Of a stretch of DNA of 64,000 nt, positions 44,918 through 53,182 are shown piece after piece. Made by a program: the position numbers and the translations under genes. The notes under the pieces are model-generated. The model was not told where the DNA came from, made no database searches, and was given only the letters and a program-made list of their open reading frames with translations. Every line of letters starts with the position of its first letter. The first letter of the stretch is position 1. The DNA comes from Phenylobacterium glaciei (GTDB lineage: Bacteria > Pseudomonadota > Alphaproteobacteria > Caulobacterales > Caulobacteraceae), in assembly GCF_016772415.1 (NCBI RefSeq), contig NZ_JAGSGD010000001.1, forward strand, positions 2,505,501 to 2,569,500, in the 5' to 3' direction.

Positions 44918-44939
44918 ACCATAGTGTCGCACCATAGTG
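44918..44939 (+). promoter_or_regulatory. Direct repeat between crcB and the divergent gene
   Basis: ACCATAGTG occurs at 44918-44926 and again at 44931-44939, a 13-base period. It lies in the short gap between crcB and the divergent gene, overlapping the most upstream GTG start (44924) of the latter. A direct-repeat operator is possible; this is also an argument that translation starts at GTG 44960. Confidence 0.3.
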
Positions 44940-46198
44940 GTTGCAGTGGCTGCGCCTGCGTGTCGTCTGACAAGACCAACAGTATCGAACGCATCACCGG
45001 CGGCGGCGCGGCGGCGGCGCTTGATCGCCTTGCCGGGACCGATCTGGTCGAACGCGGCTGTGTCACCATCATCAGCGTCGAGGCTATCCGCAAACGCTCC
45101 GGCGAGCGCTGGCCGCGCAAGCGCGACGCGGTCTGGGCCTATCTCGGCAAGAAGTTTGACGAGCATCTGGCCTATCAGGACATCCGCCACCGCATCGGCG
45201 AGACCGACTTCCTGGTGGCCATGACCTCGGAGGAAGGCGTCGCGGCCCAGGCGGTCAGCCTGAAGATCCTGGAGGAGGCCCTGCTGTTCTTCCTGGGCGT
45301 CGCCGATCCCCACGACATGAAGGTCCGCGCCGTCAGCGCCATCAACGGCGAGGAACTGGCCTGTTCGGAGATCGACCCGGCCCGGGTCACCGCCCACAAG
45401 CCCGCGCCGCCCGAAGAGGTAATCGTTGTCTCGGCCTACGCCGCCGTCGATCCGGCCGAGGAGCGGCGCCGCAATCCGATCTCCTTCGTCACCGCATCGG
45501 GCCAGAACCTGCGCATCGATTTCAGCCTGGAGGCGGCGGTCAGCCTGCGCCACAAGGTGACCGCCGCCCTGCGGATCGAACCCACCGTCACCCATATCGC
45601 CAGCGGCCGGGTGATCCCGTCGCGGGCCTTCGCCAAGCTCTCCGACGACGACATCGCCTTCATCGACCGCGCGTCGCTGGACTATGCCGCCCTGTTCGCG
45701 GGCGCGGAGGCCGGGCCACATCCACCGCTGATCCTGCCGCTCTCCTTCCGCACACTTTCCACGCGCAAGGGCCGCCAGACCCTGATCGGCACGGAGGGTC
45801 TGCCGCCCCATCGCGTAAGGGCCAGCGTCATGGTGGAGCTGATCGACGTCGATCGCGGCACGCCGGAAGCTCGGCTGCTGGAGGTCACCGGCCTGGTGGG
45901 CCAACTCTGCAAGGGCGTGCTCGCCCGCCTGCAGCCCGGCCGCGACGTCACCGGACCGGTCAAGGGCGCGCGGCTGCAGGGGCTGACCGTCGCCGCCGTC
46001 GACCTGGGCGGCACCGACAGCCAGGTCGCCAGCCACATGCTCAACATCGCCGCGCAGGCGCGGGGGCGCTCCCCGGCCCTGATGATCCATGGCCTGCCGT
46101 CGGAAGGTTATCTGGACGTCGCCGAGGTCGCGGGATTCACCCACGCCTCGCTCAAGGCGGCGCGCTCGGACCAAATGCTGGAACAGCCCGCGGCTTAG
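44924..46198 (+). CDS. Protein with decayed GGDEF-EAL-like architecture
   Basis: A 424-residue soluble protein (412 if translation begins at GTG 44960). Residues about 35-140 follow a GGDEF-like pattern, with R..IGETDFLVAM where active cyclases have R.GGDEF. Residues about 185-415 follow an EAL-like course (SLEAAVSLRHKVTAALRIEP..., then QVASHMLNIAAQARG and MIHGLPSEGYLDVAEVAG) but lack the ExL and other metal ligands. I infer an inactive c-di-GMP-type receptor or signalling partner; this comes from pattern reading only. The extreme N-terminus from GTG 44924 is Cys-rich (CSGCAC). Confidence 0.6.
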   Translation: MSHHSGCSGCACVSSDKTNSIERITGGGAAAALDRLAGTDLVERGCVTIISVEAIRKRSGERWPRKRDAVWAYLGKKFDEHLAYQDIRHRIGETDFLVAMTSEEGVAAQAVSLKILEEALLFFLGVADPHDMKVRAVSAINGEELACSEIDPARVTAHKPAPPEEVIVVSAYAAVDPAEERRRNPISFVTASGQNLRIDFSLEAAVSLRHKVTAALRIEPTVTHIASGRVIPSRAFAKLSDDDIAFIDRASLDYAALFAGAEAGPHPPLILPLSFRTLSTRKGRQTLIGTEGLPPHRVRASVMVELIDVDRGTPEARLLEVTGLVGQLCKGVLARLQPGRDVTGPVKGARLQGLTVAAVDLGGTDSQVASHMLNIAAQARGRSPALMIHGLPSEGYLDVAEVAGFTHASLKAARSDQMLEQPAA

Positions 46199-46683
46199 GC
46201 GCGCGGACCGATGGCGCTGCGCAGGCCCCGGGCGTCATAGACATCCGCGCCCGGAGGCTTCTCGCCCTTGCCCATCACCACCTCGAGGGTCTGGGCCAGG
46301 GATGGCCCGCCGCCGAGATCGAAGCTGGTGCCCAGGCCGATGCCCACCCCACCGCCGCGGCCATAGCTTCCGCCGCCTGTGCCCAGCGACACGCGCGGCC
46401 CGTTGGTGGCACCGGCCTGGCGCATCACCCGGTCGGAGACCCGGAACCAGTCGTAGCCGTCGGCCAGAGCAATATCGGCGGCCCGCAGCAAGGCGTAGTC
46501 GGCAACCTGCTCGGGCGGCGCGCCGGGACCGCCCCGGAAGGTCACGCGATAGCGACCGGGCTCGATCCGGTAGTCGGAGAAGCCCACGGCCTGGGGCCCA
46601 TTGGCGGCGGAATAGACGGTGGGCGCGCTGGCGCAGGCGCCAAGGCTGGCGCAGAGGGCGGCGGTGAGCAGCAGGCGTTTCAT
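46195..46683 (-). CDS. CC0125/CC1285-type lipoprotein
   Basis: A 162-residue lipoprotein with lipobox LGAC (Cys17). The core AVGFSDYRIEPGRYRVTFRG and VADYALLRAADIAL resembles a lipoprotein family named after Caulobacter CC0125/CC1285. A Gly-rich stretch (about 100-122) follows. Function unknown. It is convergent with the GGDEF-EAL-like gene with a four-base overlap of their 3' ends. Confidence 0.82.
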   Translation of the reverse strand: MKRLLLTAALCASLGACASAPTVYSAANGPQAVGFSDYRIEPGRYRVTFRGGPGAPPEQVADYALLRAADIALADGYDWFRVSDRVMRQAGATNGPRVSLGTGGGSYGRGGGVGIGLGTSFDLGGGPSLAQTLEVVMGKGEKPPGADVYDARGLRSAIGPRA

Positions 46684-46764
46684 CGGGCGGTCTCGTTGTC
46701 TGGTGAAAGTCGAAAGACTTCCGGGGCTTGGCGAGACAACGGCCTGGCGGGGCCAGCGTTCCGA

Positions 46765-47523
46765 TCAGGGCTCGGCGAGACCGATGGCGGTCAGCACGGC
46801 GGCCATGTCCGGCGGCGTCGGCGCCTCGATCCGCCTGGTCCCGCCCTCCGGGTGCGGGAACGACAGCGCTCCGGCGTGCAGCATCAGGCGAGGCACGGGC
46901 TGGCCGCCCACCGCCAGCGCTCCGCCATAGCGCGCGTCGCCGGAAATTGGTCGCATGATGGAGGCCAGGTGGACCCGCAGCTGGTGCATTCGCCCGGTGT
47001 CCGGTGACAGCTCCAACAGGGCGGCGAAGGCGTTGGACGACAGCGTCCTGTAGCGGGTCTTCGCCGTTTCGGCGTCCGGGTGGTCGGGCGGGCAGACCCG
47101 CATGAAGGCCTCGCGCCCGGACTCGTCCCGCCGCAGGGGAACCTCGACGGTCCCGCCGGTCGGATCGGGGGCGCCCGGGGTGACGATCGCCCGGTAGGTC
47201 TTGGAAAACCTGTGGGCCATCATGGCCTTGCCCAGGAATCCTGCGGCCGGCTTGGTCTTGGCCGTCAGGATCACGCCGGAGGTGTCGCGGTCCAGCCGGT
47301 GGATCAGCCGGGGCCTCGCCTTGCCGGGCTTGGCGAAGGCCCACAGCAGCTCGTCAAGCGTGTGGACCTGCCCGCGTCCGCCCTGGCTCGACAGCCCCGC
47401 CGGCTTGTTCAGGGCCAGGATGTGCGGGTCCTCATAGATCACCAGGCTACGCACCAGGGCGATCTCGTCGGGGCTCAGGGTGACCGGCTTGGGCTCGGCC
47501 TTGGTCTTGGGCGGTGGCCTCAC
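46765..47523 (-). CDS. RluA family pseudouridine synthase
   Basis: A 252-residue pseudouridine synthase without an S4 domain. The catalytic aspartate is in HRLDRDTSGVI, and the companion motif reads RMHQLRVHLASIMRPISGD. Members of this type modify 23S rRNA or tRNA. The GTG at 47523 overlaps the rarA stop by four bases and is preferred over an ATG at 47556 that lies inside rarA. This is the second RluA-family gene in the window. Confidence 0.92.
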   Translation of the reverse strand: MRPPPKTKAEPKPVTLSPDEIALVRSLVIYEDPHILALNKPAGLSSQGGRGQVHTLDELLWAFAKPGKARPRLIHRLDRDTSGVILTAKTKPAAGFLGKAMMAHRFSKTYRAIVTPGAPDPTGGTVEVPLRRDESGREAFMRVCPPDHPDAETAKTRYRTLSSNAFAALLELSPDTGRMHQLRVHLASIMRPISGDARYGGALAVGGQPVPRLMLHAGALSFPHPEGGTRRIEAPTPPDMAAVLTAIGLAEP

Positions 47524-48827
47524 TTGCTCTCGCGCTCGGCCCGGATCGCCGCCCAACGTTCCAGCCGGTCCTTGATGCGCGCCTCCGAGCCCTGGTCCTT
47601 GGGCTGGTAGAAGCTCTGGCGCGGCATGCCGTCGGGGAAGTAGTTCTGGCCGGAAAACCCGCCCTCGGCGTCGTGGTCATAGGCGTAGCCCTTGCCGTAG
47701 CCGAGGTCCTTCATCAGCTTGGTCGGCGCGTTGCGGATATGGGCAGGCGGCATCAGCGAGCCGGTCTCCTTGGCCGAGCGGATGGCCGCCTTGTAAGCCA
47801 CATAGACCGCGTTGGACTTGGGCGCCGCGGCCAGGTGCACCACCAGCTGCGCCAGCGCCAGGTCCCCCTCCGGCGAGCCCAGGAAATCGTAGGTGTCCTT
47901 GGCCGCATTGGCGAGCACCAGTGACATGGGGTCGGCCTCGCCGATGTCCTCCATGGCAGCCCGGATCAGCCGCCGCGCGATGAACAACGGATCCTCTCCC
48001 CCCGTCAGCATGCGGGCCAGCCAGTAGAGCGCCGCGTCCGGATCGGAGCCGCGGATCGACTTATGCAGGGCCGAGATGAGGTTGTAATGTTCCTCCCGGT
48101 CCTTGTCGTAGGCCGGGCTGCGCTTCTGAAGAATTTCCCCGAGCGCCTTGATCGACAAGGGCTTGGCCGTTCCGATGTTGAACAGGGTCTCGGCAAGGGT
48201 CAGCAGGTAGCGGCCATCGCCGTCGGCCATGGCGGTGAGAGCCTCGCGCGCTTCCGGCTCCAGCGGCAGGGTCTTGCCCTCGTGAGCCTCGGCCTTCGCC
48301 AGCAGGGTCGAGAGCGCCTCGTCGTCAAGCCGCCGCAGCACATAGACCTGCGAGCGCGACAGCAGCGCTCCGTTCAGTTCGAAGGAGGGGTTCTCGGTGG
48401 TGGCCCCCACCAGGGTGACGATCCCCTCCTCCACGAAGGGCAGGAAGCCGTCCTGCTGGGCGCGGTTGAAGCGATGGATCTCGTCGACGAACAGCAGGGT
48501 CGACTGCCCGGCTGAGCGCCGCATCTTGGCGGCTTCGAAGGCCTTCTTCAGGTCCGCGACCCCGGAGAACACCGCCGAGAGCTGCTGGAACTCGTAGCCC
48601 GCCTCCTTGGCCAGCAGCCGGGCGATGGTGGTCTTGCCGGTGCCGGGCGGGCCCCAGAGGATCATCGACGACAGCCGCTTGGCCTCCGCCATCCGCCGGA
48701 TCGGCCCCTCCGGCCCCAGCAGGTGATCCTGCCCCACCACCTCGTCCAGCTTCTGCGGACGCAGACGGTCCGCCAGCGGTGAGGGCGCGTGCGGCGTCAA
48801 ACCCGCAGCTTCGAAGAGGTCGGCCAT
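47520..48827 (-). CDS. rarA: Replication-associated recombination protein A
   Basis: AAA+ ATPase related to clamp loaders that acts at stalled forks, 435 residues. Walker A is GPPGTGKTTIARLLAK (about 58-73), Walker B is LLFVDEIHRFN (about 115) and sensor 1 is VGATTENPSFE. The C-terminal tetramerisation domain ends with the MgsA-type FYQPKDQGSE block. It lies 45 bases after the DegP-like gene and is coupled to the RluA-type gene, an order common in alphaproteobacteria. Confidence 0.96.
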   Translation of the reverse strand: MADLFEAAGLTPHAPSPLADRLRPQKLDEVVGQDHLLGPEGPIRRMAEAKRLSSMILWGPPGTGKTTIARLLAKEAGYEFQQLSAVFSGVADLKKAFEAAKMRRSAGQSTLLFVDEIHRFNRAQQDGFLPFVEEGIVTLVGATTENPSFELNGALLSRSQVYVLRRLDDEALSTLLAKAEAHEGKTLPLEPEAREALTAMADGDGRYLLTLAETLFNIGTAKPLSIKALGEILQKRSPAYDKDREEHYNLISALHKSIRGSDPDAALYWLARMLTGGEDPLFIARRLIRAAMEDIGEADPMSLVLANAAKDTYDFLGSPEGDLALAQLVVHLAAAPKSNAVYVAYKAAIRSAKETGSLMPPAHIRNAPTKLMKDLGYGKGYAYDHDAEGGFSGQNYFPDGMPRQSFYQPKDQGSEARIKDRLERWAAIRAERESK

Positions 48828-48872
48828 GTGAGGGATATAGCCCTCCCTCCCCGCGATGGGGAGGGAGAAGAC

Positions 48873-50288
48873 CTAGGTCCGGAAGTTCGCGGTGATCTCC
48901 TGGCCGCCGCGGACGATGGTCACCTGCCACTGGCCGGCGCCTGAGCTCACCACGCCCACCAGGTCACGGACGGCCTCGATGTCGCGACCGTTGACCTTGC
49001 GGACGATGTCGCCGGGACGCAGCCCGGCGTTCATCGCAAAGCCCCGGCCAAGATTGGTCACCAGCACGCCCTTGCCCGAGAACGGATCGAGGCCCAGCTC
49101 GTCGGCCACCGCCGGCGAGAGGTTCACCACCGTGGCCCCGTCAAAGGGATTGCGGCCGGCGATCACCTTCTCGTCCCTGGCCGGCGTCGCGGGCGGCGCC
49201 TCGGCCTTCAGGCTGAGGGTGACGTTCTTGCCGTCGCGCAGGACGCCGAGCTTCAGGGTGTCGCCCGGACGGCTGGAGCCGAGGGCGTAGCTGACGCCTG
49301 CCGGATCAGCGACCGGCTTGCCGTCCACCGTCAGGATCACGTCCTCGGGCTTCAGGCCGGCGCGGGCGGCAGGGCCGCCGGGCCAGATGTCGGCCACCAG
49401 GGCGCCGGCCGGAATGGTCATGCCCAGGCTGTGGGCGATCTCACCGGTGACGGGCTGGGTCCGCGCGCCCAGCCAGGGCCGCACCACCACATGCCCGCCG
49501 CCCGCCGCCGTCTCGACGATGCGCTTCACCATGGCGCCCGGGATGGCGAAGCCCACCCCCGATGAGGTGCCCGAGCGCGAAAGGATGAAGCTGTTCACCC
49601 CGATCAGGTCGCCGTCCATGTCCACCAGGGCGCCACCGGAATTGCCCGGATTAATGGCCGCGTCGGTCTGGATATAGGCGTTGGCCGCGTCGCCGTTGGG
49701 GTCGGCGGTGCGGTTCAGGGCCGAGATGATGCCGTTGGTCACCGTCTGGCCGACGCCGAAGGGGTCGCCGATGGCCAGCACCAGGTCACCCACCTGGGCC
49801 TCACCGGTGTCGTCGATGGGCAGGACCGGCAGGCGCTCGGCGCCCACGTCGATCTTCAGCACGGCGAGATCCGTGCGCGGGTCGGCCAGCAACACCTTGG
49901 CGGGAAACTCACGGCGGTCGGCCAGGGCCACGGTGATCTCCTGGCCGCCCTCCACCACGTGGTTGTTGGTGATGATCACCCCGTCGGAGCGGACGATGAC
50001 CCCCGAGCCCAGGGAGCCCTCCACCCGGTCGCGCGGCGCCCCCATGCCGAACATCTGCCAGAAGGGGTCGGCCTGGGTGCGGACCATCCGCTTGGACGAG
50101 ATGTTCACCACCGCCGGCGCCGCTCGCTTCACGACCGGGGCGAAGGACATCTTCATGGTCATGGAATCGCCGGGCGCGGCCCGGGTGGGCTGGGCCAGCG
50201 GCGGGATCTGCGCGTGGGACTTCGACGCGGGGTCAGAACAGGCGGCCACCAGGGCCAGGATGGGGATCAGGACGCGATAGGCTCGCAT
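48873..50288 (-). CDS. degP: DegP-like periplasmic serine protease
   Basis: An HtrA-family protease/chaperone of 471 residues. The catalytic triad is His110 (TNNHVV), Asp140 (TDLAVL) and Ser217 (GNSGGA). Two PDZ domains follow (about 290-370 and 380-470). The signal carries a lipobox-like LVAAC (Cys17), so it may be a lipoprotein. ATG 50288 follows GGAGAG; an earlier ATG at 50354 abuts the MFS stop and gives 22 residues unlike a signal. It heads the degP-rarA-RluA run. Confidence 0.94.
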   Translation of the reverse strand: MRAYRVLIPILALVAACSDPASKSHAQIPPLAQPTRAAPGDSMTMKMSFAPVVKRAAPAVVNISSKRMVRTQADPFWQMFGMGAPRDRVEGSLGSGVIVRSDGVIITNNHVVEGGQEITVALADRREFPAKVLLADPRTDLAVLKIDVGAERLPVLPIDDTGEAQVGDLVLAIGDPFGVGQTVTNGIISALNRTADPNGDAANAYIQTDAAINPGNSGGALVDMDGDLIGVNSFILSRSGTSSGVGFAIPGAMVKRIVETAAGGGHVVVRPWLGARTQPVTGEIAHSLGMTIPAGALVADIWPGGPAARAGLKPEDVILTVDGKPVADPAGVSYALGSSRPGDTLKLGVLRDGKNVTLSLKAEAPPATPARDEKVIAGRNPFDGATVVNLSPAVADELGLDPFSGKGVLVTNLGRGFAMNAGLRPGDIVRKVNGRDIEAVRDLVGVVSSGAGQWQVTIVRGGQEITANFRT

Positions 50289-50354
50289 GGGCTCTCCGAG
50301 CGGGGAAACGTCGCCGGAGAATGACGAGGTTTCAGGCGCAATGATGGCGGGCAT

Positions 50355-51584
50355 TTAGGGGTTCTTTTTCTCAAGGGAAACAGGGCCCGCGAAGGCCAGG
50401 ACAAGTATCCATGCCGCCAGGCTCAGCGCGCCGCCGATCAGGATGGTCAGGCCCGACCAGGCCGGCCCCCAAGTCAGGGTCGCGGCGAACACCTGGGTGA
50501 CCGCGATCGGAGCGGTGATGCTGGTCAGGCTGGCGATGGAGCCCATGGCGCCCTGCAGCCGGCCCTGTTCGGCCTCCCCCACCTTGCTGCTCATCAGGGA
50601 CTGCAGGGCCGGCGTCGCCATGCTGCCCAGCACCACGGGCAGATTGGCGATCCAGAACCAGACCCCGGTGGGCGCCAGCCCCACGGCGGCGAAACCGACA
50701 ATCTCCAGGGCCAGACCCAGCAGCACCGTGCGCCGGTCCCCCAGCGCCTTGGCGATCCGCCCGGTCAACCCCGTCTGCACCGCGATACTTGCCACGGCCA
50801 GGGCGCTGCAGAACACCCCGAAGTCCAGCGGGCTCCAGCCGTAGCGGTGGGCGGTGTAGAGGACCAGCAGGTTGTCCTTGGCCTGGAAGGCCAGCCAGAT
50901 CAGCAGCAGGGCGATCCCCAGCACCAGCAGGCCCTTGCGCTGGACCAGCAGGTCCACCGCGCCCCACGGATTGGCCTTGGCCCAACGGATGGGCGCGCGT
51001 TTCTCCTTGGGCAGGGATTCCGGCAGGACGAACAGGCCGTAGACTCCGCCGACGAACGCCACGGCGGCGGCGACCCAGAAGGGCGTCCGTAGATCGTGCG
51101 CCGCCAGCAGGCCGCCGAGCGCCGGCCCCAGGATGATCCCGCTCCACAGGGCCGCCGTGGTCCATCCATAGGCGCGGGTACGGTCCTCCGGCGGGGTGAC
51201 ATCGGCCACATAGGCCATAGCCGCAGCCTGGGCCCCGCAGGTCAGGCCGCAGAGGATGCGCGCGGCCATCAGCCAGCCGATCGTGGGCGCCAGGGCCCCC
51301 ATCACCAGCTCGGCCCCGACCCCGAACACCGAGATCAGGATCACCGGCCGTCGCCCGAACCGGTCGCTCAGCATCCCCAGGAACGGTGCGGCCAGGAACT
51401 GCGGGATGGCCCAGGCCACCTCCAGGAAGCCCGTCCAGCGCGCGGCGCTCGCGGCGTCGCCCCCCAGCAGCTCCTGCGCCAGCCGCGGCAGAATGGGGAA
51501 GGAGATGGATTGGGCCGAATAGTCCAGAAAGATGGTCACCGCGACGAAGGCCAGGGCCGCGCGGCGAGGATGGGGATGGGTCAT
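50355..51584 (-). CDS. MFS drug-efflux-type transporter (TetA-like), third of three paralogues
   Basis: A 409-residue, 12-helix major facilitator of the DHA1 group. Motif A is GMLSDRFGRRPVIL between helices 2 and 3; AAAMAYVADVTPPEDR in the helix 4-5 region is TetA-like. It is a close paralogue of the next two MFS genes upstream. It has a 100-base leader with a nine-codon mini-ORF and stem-loops. It probably exports a drug or other small amphipathic compound by proton antiport; substrate unknown. Confidence 0.92.
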   Translation of the reverse strand: MTHPHPRRAALAFVAVTIFLDYSAQSISFPILPRLAQELLGGDAASAARWTGFLEVAWAIPQFLAAPFLGMLSDRFGRRPVILISVFGVGAELVMGALAPTIGWLMAARILCGLTCGAQAAAMAYVADVTPPEDRTRAYGWTTAALWSGIILGPALGGLLAAHDLRTPFWVAAAVAFVGGVYGLFVLPESLPKEKRAPIRWAKANPWGAVDLLVQRKGLLVLGIALLLIWLAFQAKDNLLVLYTAHRYGWSPLDFGVFCSALAVASIAVQTGLTGRIAKALGDRRTVLLGLALEIVGFAAVGLAPTGVWFWIANLPVVLGSMATPALQSLMSSKVGEAEQGRLQGAMGSIASLTSITAPIAVTQVFAATLTWGPAWSGLTILIGGALSLAAWILVLAFAGPVSLEKKNP

Positions 51585-51647
51585 GAAGCTCTCGAGGTTC
51601 CGGCGCCTGCCGGCATGACGAAGGGCCCGGCGGTCGGCCGGATGCGA

Positions 51648-51685
51648 GGACTGCGGCGCTGGAGGCTCAGCCTCCGCGCGCGTCC
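51648..51685 (-). promoter_or_regulatory. Leader stem-loop ahead of the third MFS gene
   Basis: GGAC (51648-51651) pairs with GTCC (51682-51685), the inner arms pair with one or two bulges, and the tip is a perfect 6-bp hairpin GGAGGC-TCA-GCCTCC (51661-51675). The base of the stem touches the stop codon of the mini-ORF. A second 5-bp stem (51600-51604 with 51609-51613) lies 15 bases before the MFS start. The layout resembles a translational attenuator. Confidence 0.45.
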
Positions 51686-51714
51686 TAGGCCCTGGTCTTC
51701 TCGAACGCGATCAT
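51685..51714 (-). CDS. Nine-residue leader mini-ORF (MIAFEKTRA)
   Basis: ATG at 51714 to TAG at 51687-51685. It sits 17 bases after the stop of the second MFS gene and 100 bases before the third. Its last codons and flank read AGGGCCTAGG, exactly as in the mini-ORF ahead of the second MFS gene. Its ribosome site is poor. Translation is not proven; the shared context is the evidence. Confidence 0.4.
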   Translation of the reverse strand: MIAFEKTRA

Positions 51715-51731
51715 GGGTGCGAGCCTAGCCG

Positions 51732-53027
51732 TCAGGCATGGCTTGGCAAGCCGCCTTCGGTCTTGGCCTCCGGCGGCACGTCGCGGGCGAAGGCCAGGGA
51801 CACGCCCCAGGCCACCAGGGTCAGGGCCGCGCCGGCCAGGATGGTCAGGCCCGACCAGCCCGGCCCCCTGCCCGCGGCGATGGCCAGGGCGAAGATCTGG
51901 GTGAAGGCGATGGGGCCGAACAGGCCGGTCAGGCTGCCTACCCCCATCATCGCGCCTTGCAGGCGCCCCTGCTCGTCCGGGTCGACCTTGGCGGTCATCA
52001 TGGCCTGCAGGGCGGGCCCAGCGATGTTCGAGAGCGCCATGGGCAGGTTGGCGATCCAGAACCACACCCCGGTGGGCGACAGGCCCACGGCGGTGAAGCC
52101 GATCACTTGCAGCCCCAGGCCCGCGATCAGCACCTTGCGCTCGCCAAGCCACTTCACCGACCGGCCGGTGAGTTGGCTGGTGACCACGATGTTCACGGCC
52201 CCCAGCGCGCTGCAGAAGATCCCCAGCGCCATCGGGTCCCACTGGTAGCGGTAGGCGGTGTAGAGGACGAAGACGCTGTTCATGGCGTGCATGGCGAACC
52301 AGAGCAGCAGCAGGATCAGGGCCAGCACCGGCAGGCCGGGCCGCGAGAACACCAGGCTCAGCGAGCCGACGGGATTGGCGTTGGTCCAGCGCAGCGGCGC
52401 CCGCTTGTCCTTGGCCAGCGACTCCGGCAGCACGATCAGGCCGTAGACCCCATTGGCCAGCGCCACGGCGGCCGCCGCCCAGAACGGCGCGCGCGGGTCC
52501 ATCGCCCCCATCAGGCCACCCACCGCAGGACCCAGGATCACCCCGGTCCAGGCCGCGGCGTTCAGCCAGCCATAGCTCTTGGCCCGCTCCTCCTGCGGCG
52601 TGATGTCGGCCACATAGGCCATGGCCGCCCCCTGCGCGCCCGCGGTCAGGCCGCACAGCACCCGCCCCAGCAGCAGCCAGGCCAGGGTCGGCGCGAGGGC
52701 CATGATCGCGAGATCAATGGAAAGACCGAAGATCGAGATCAGGATCACCGGCCGCCGACCGAACCGATCGCTCAGCATGCCGATCACCGGGGCGGCGAAG
52801 AACTGGGCCACCGACCAGGCGGCCACCAGCACCCCGACCCAGCGGGCGGCCGACGAGACCTGGCCGCCCACCAGCTCCTCCACCAGCCGCGGCAGGACCG
52901 GGAACACCATGGTGTGGCTCACCACGTCCAGGCAGATGGTGATGGCGATGAACGGCAGACCGGCCTTGCGGACGTCGGTGCGCGCGGTCGCCCCCGTGTG
53001 GGGGCTGGGGTCGATTGGCGGGGTCAT
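51732..53027 (-). CDS. MFS drug-efflux-type transporter (TetA-like), second of three paralogues
   Basis: A 431-residue DHA1-type transporter with 12 helices. Motif A is GMLSDRFGRRPVILIS, and GAAMAYVADITPQEER follows helix 4. It is very similar to the third MFS protein through most of its length, suggesting tandem duplication. The first 25 residues are polar and unique. It is preceded by an 86-base leader with an 11-codon mini-ORF and GC-rich stems. Probably a proton-driven drug or metabolite exporter. Confidence 0.92.
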   Translation of the reverse strand: MTPPIDPSPHTGATARTDVRKAGLPFIAITICLDVVSHTMVFPVLPRLVEELVGGQVSSAARWVGVLVAAWSVAQFFAAPVIGMLSDRFGRRPVILISIFGLSIDLAIMALAPTLAWLLLGRVLCGLTAGAQGAAMAYVADITPQEERAKSYGWLNAAAWTGVILGPAVGGLMGAMDPRAPFWAAAAVALANGVYGLIVLPESLAKDKRAPLRWTNANPVGSLSLVFSRPGLPVLALILLLLWFAMHAMNSVFVLYTAYRYQWDPMALGIFCSALGAVNIVVTSQLTGRSVKWLGERKVLIAGLGLQVIGFTAVGLSPTGVWFWIANLPMALSNIAGPALQAMMTAKVDPDEQGRLQGAMMGVGSLTGLFGPIAFTQIFALAIAAGRGPGWSGLTILAGAALTLVAWGVSLAFARDVPPEAKTEGGLPSHA

Positions 53028-53079
53028 GGGATATCTCGAAGCGCCGGCCGCCGGGGCGGTCGGGGAAAGACGGTCGCAA

Positions 53080-53111
53080 GGCGAACAGGATCCGGCCGGC
53101 GGCCGGTCGCC
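53080..53111 (-). promoter_or_regulatory. Leader stem-loop ahead of the second MFS gene
   Basis: GGCGA (53080-53084) pairs with TCGCC (53107-53111) around a perfect 6-bp hairpin CCGGCC-GGC-GGCCGG (53092-53106). It begins two bases after the mini-ORF stop. A second GC-rich stem lies around 53043-53059, just before the MFS ribosome site, and could pair alternatively with the first because both contain GGCCGG/CCGGCC. Confidence 0.45.
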
Positions 53112-53113
53112 GC

Positions 53114-53149
53114 CTAGGCCCTCATCGTCTCTGTCTGCGTCGTCGTCAT
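53114..53149 (-). CDS. Eleven-residue leader mini-ORF (MTTTQTETMRA)
   Basis: ATG at 53149 with a GAGG ribosome site five bases before it; TAG at 53116-53114. It lies 33 bases after the first MFS gene and 86 bases before the second. It ends Arg-Ala-stop in AGGGCCTAGG, shared with the mini-ORF before the third MFS gene. The good ribosome site and the repeated layout make translation plausible but unproven. Confidence 0.45.
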   Translation of the reverse strand: MTTTQTETMRA

Positions 53150-53182
53150 GATCGCCTCAAGGTAGAGGTGTCTCGCCCGCCG

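Noticed and set aside
44841..44923. Fluoride riboswitch upstream of crcB
   Set aside because: The conserved GGNGAUGG-type pseudoknot sequence is absent, and the gap to the divergent gene is too short.
51685..52656. Long open frame overlapping the second MFS gene on the same strand
   Set aside because: It is an Arg/Gly/Ala-rich out-of-frame shadow of a clear transporter. Only its last ten codons, after the MFS stop, are kept as the leader mini-ORF.
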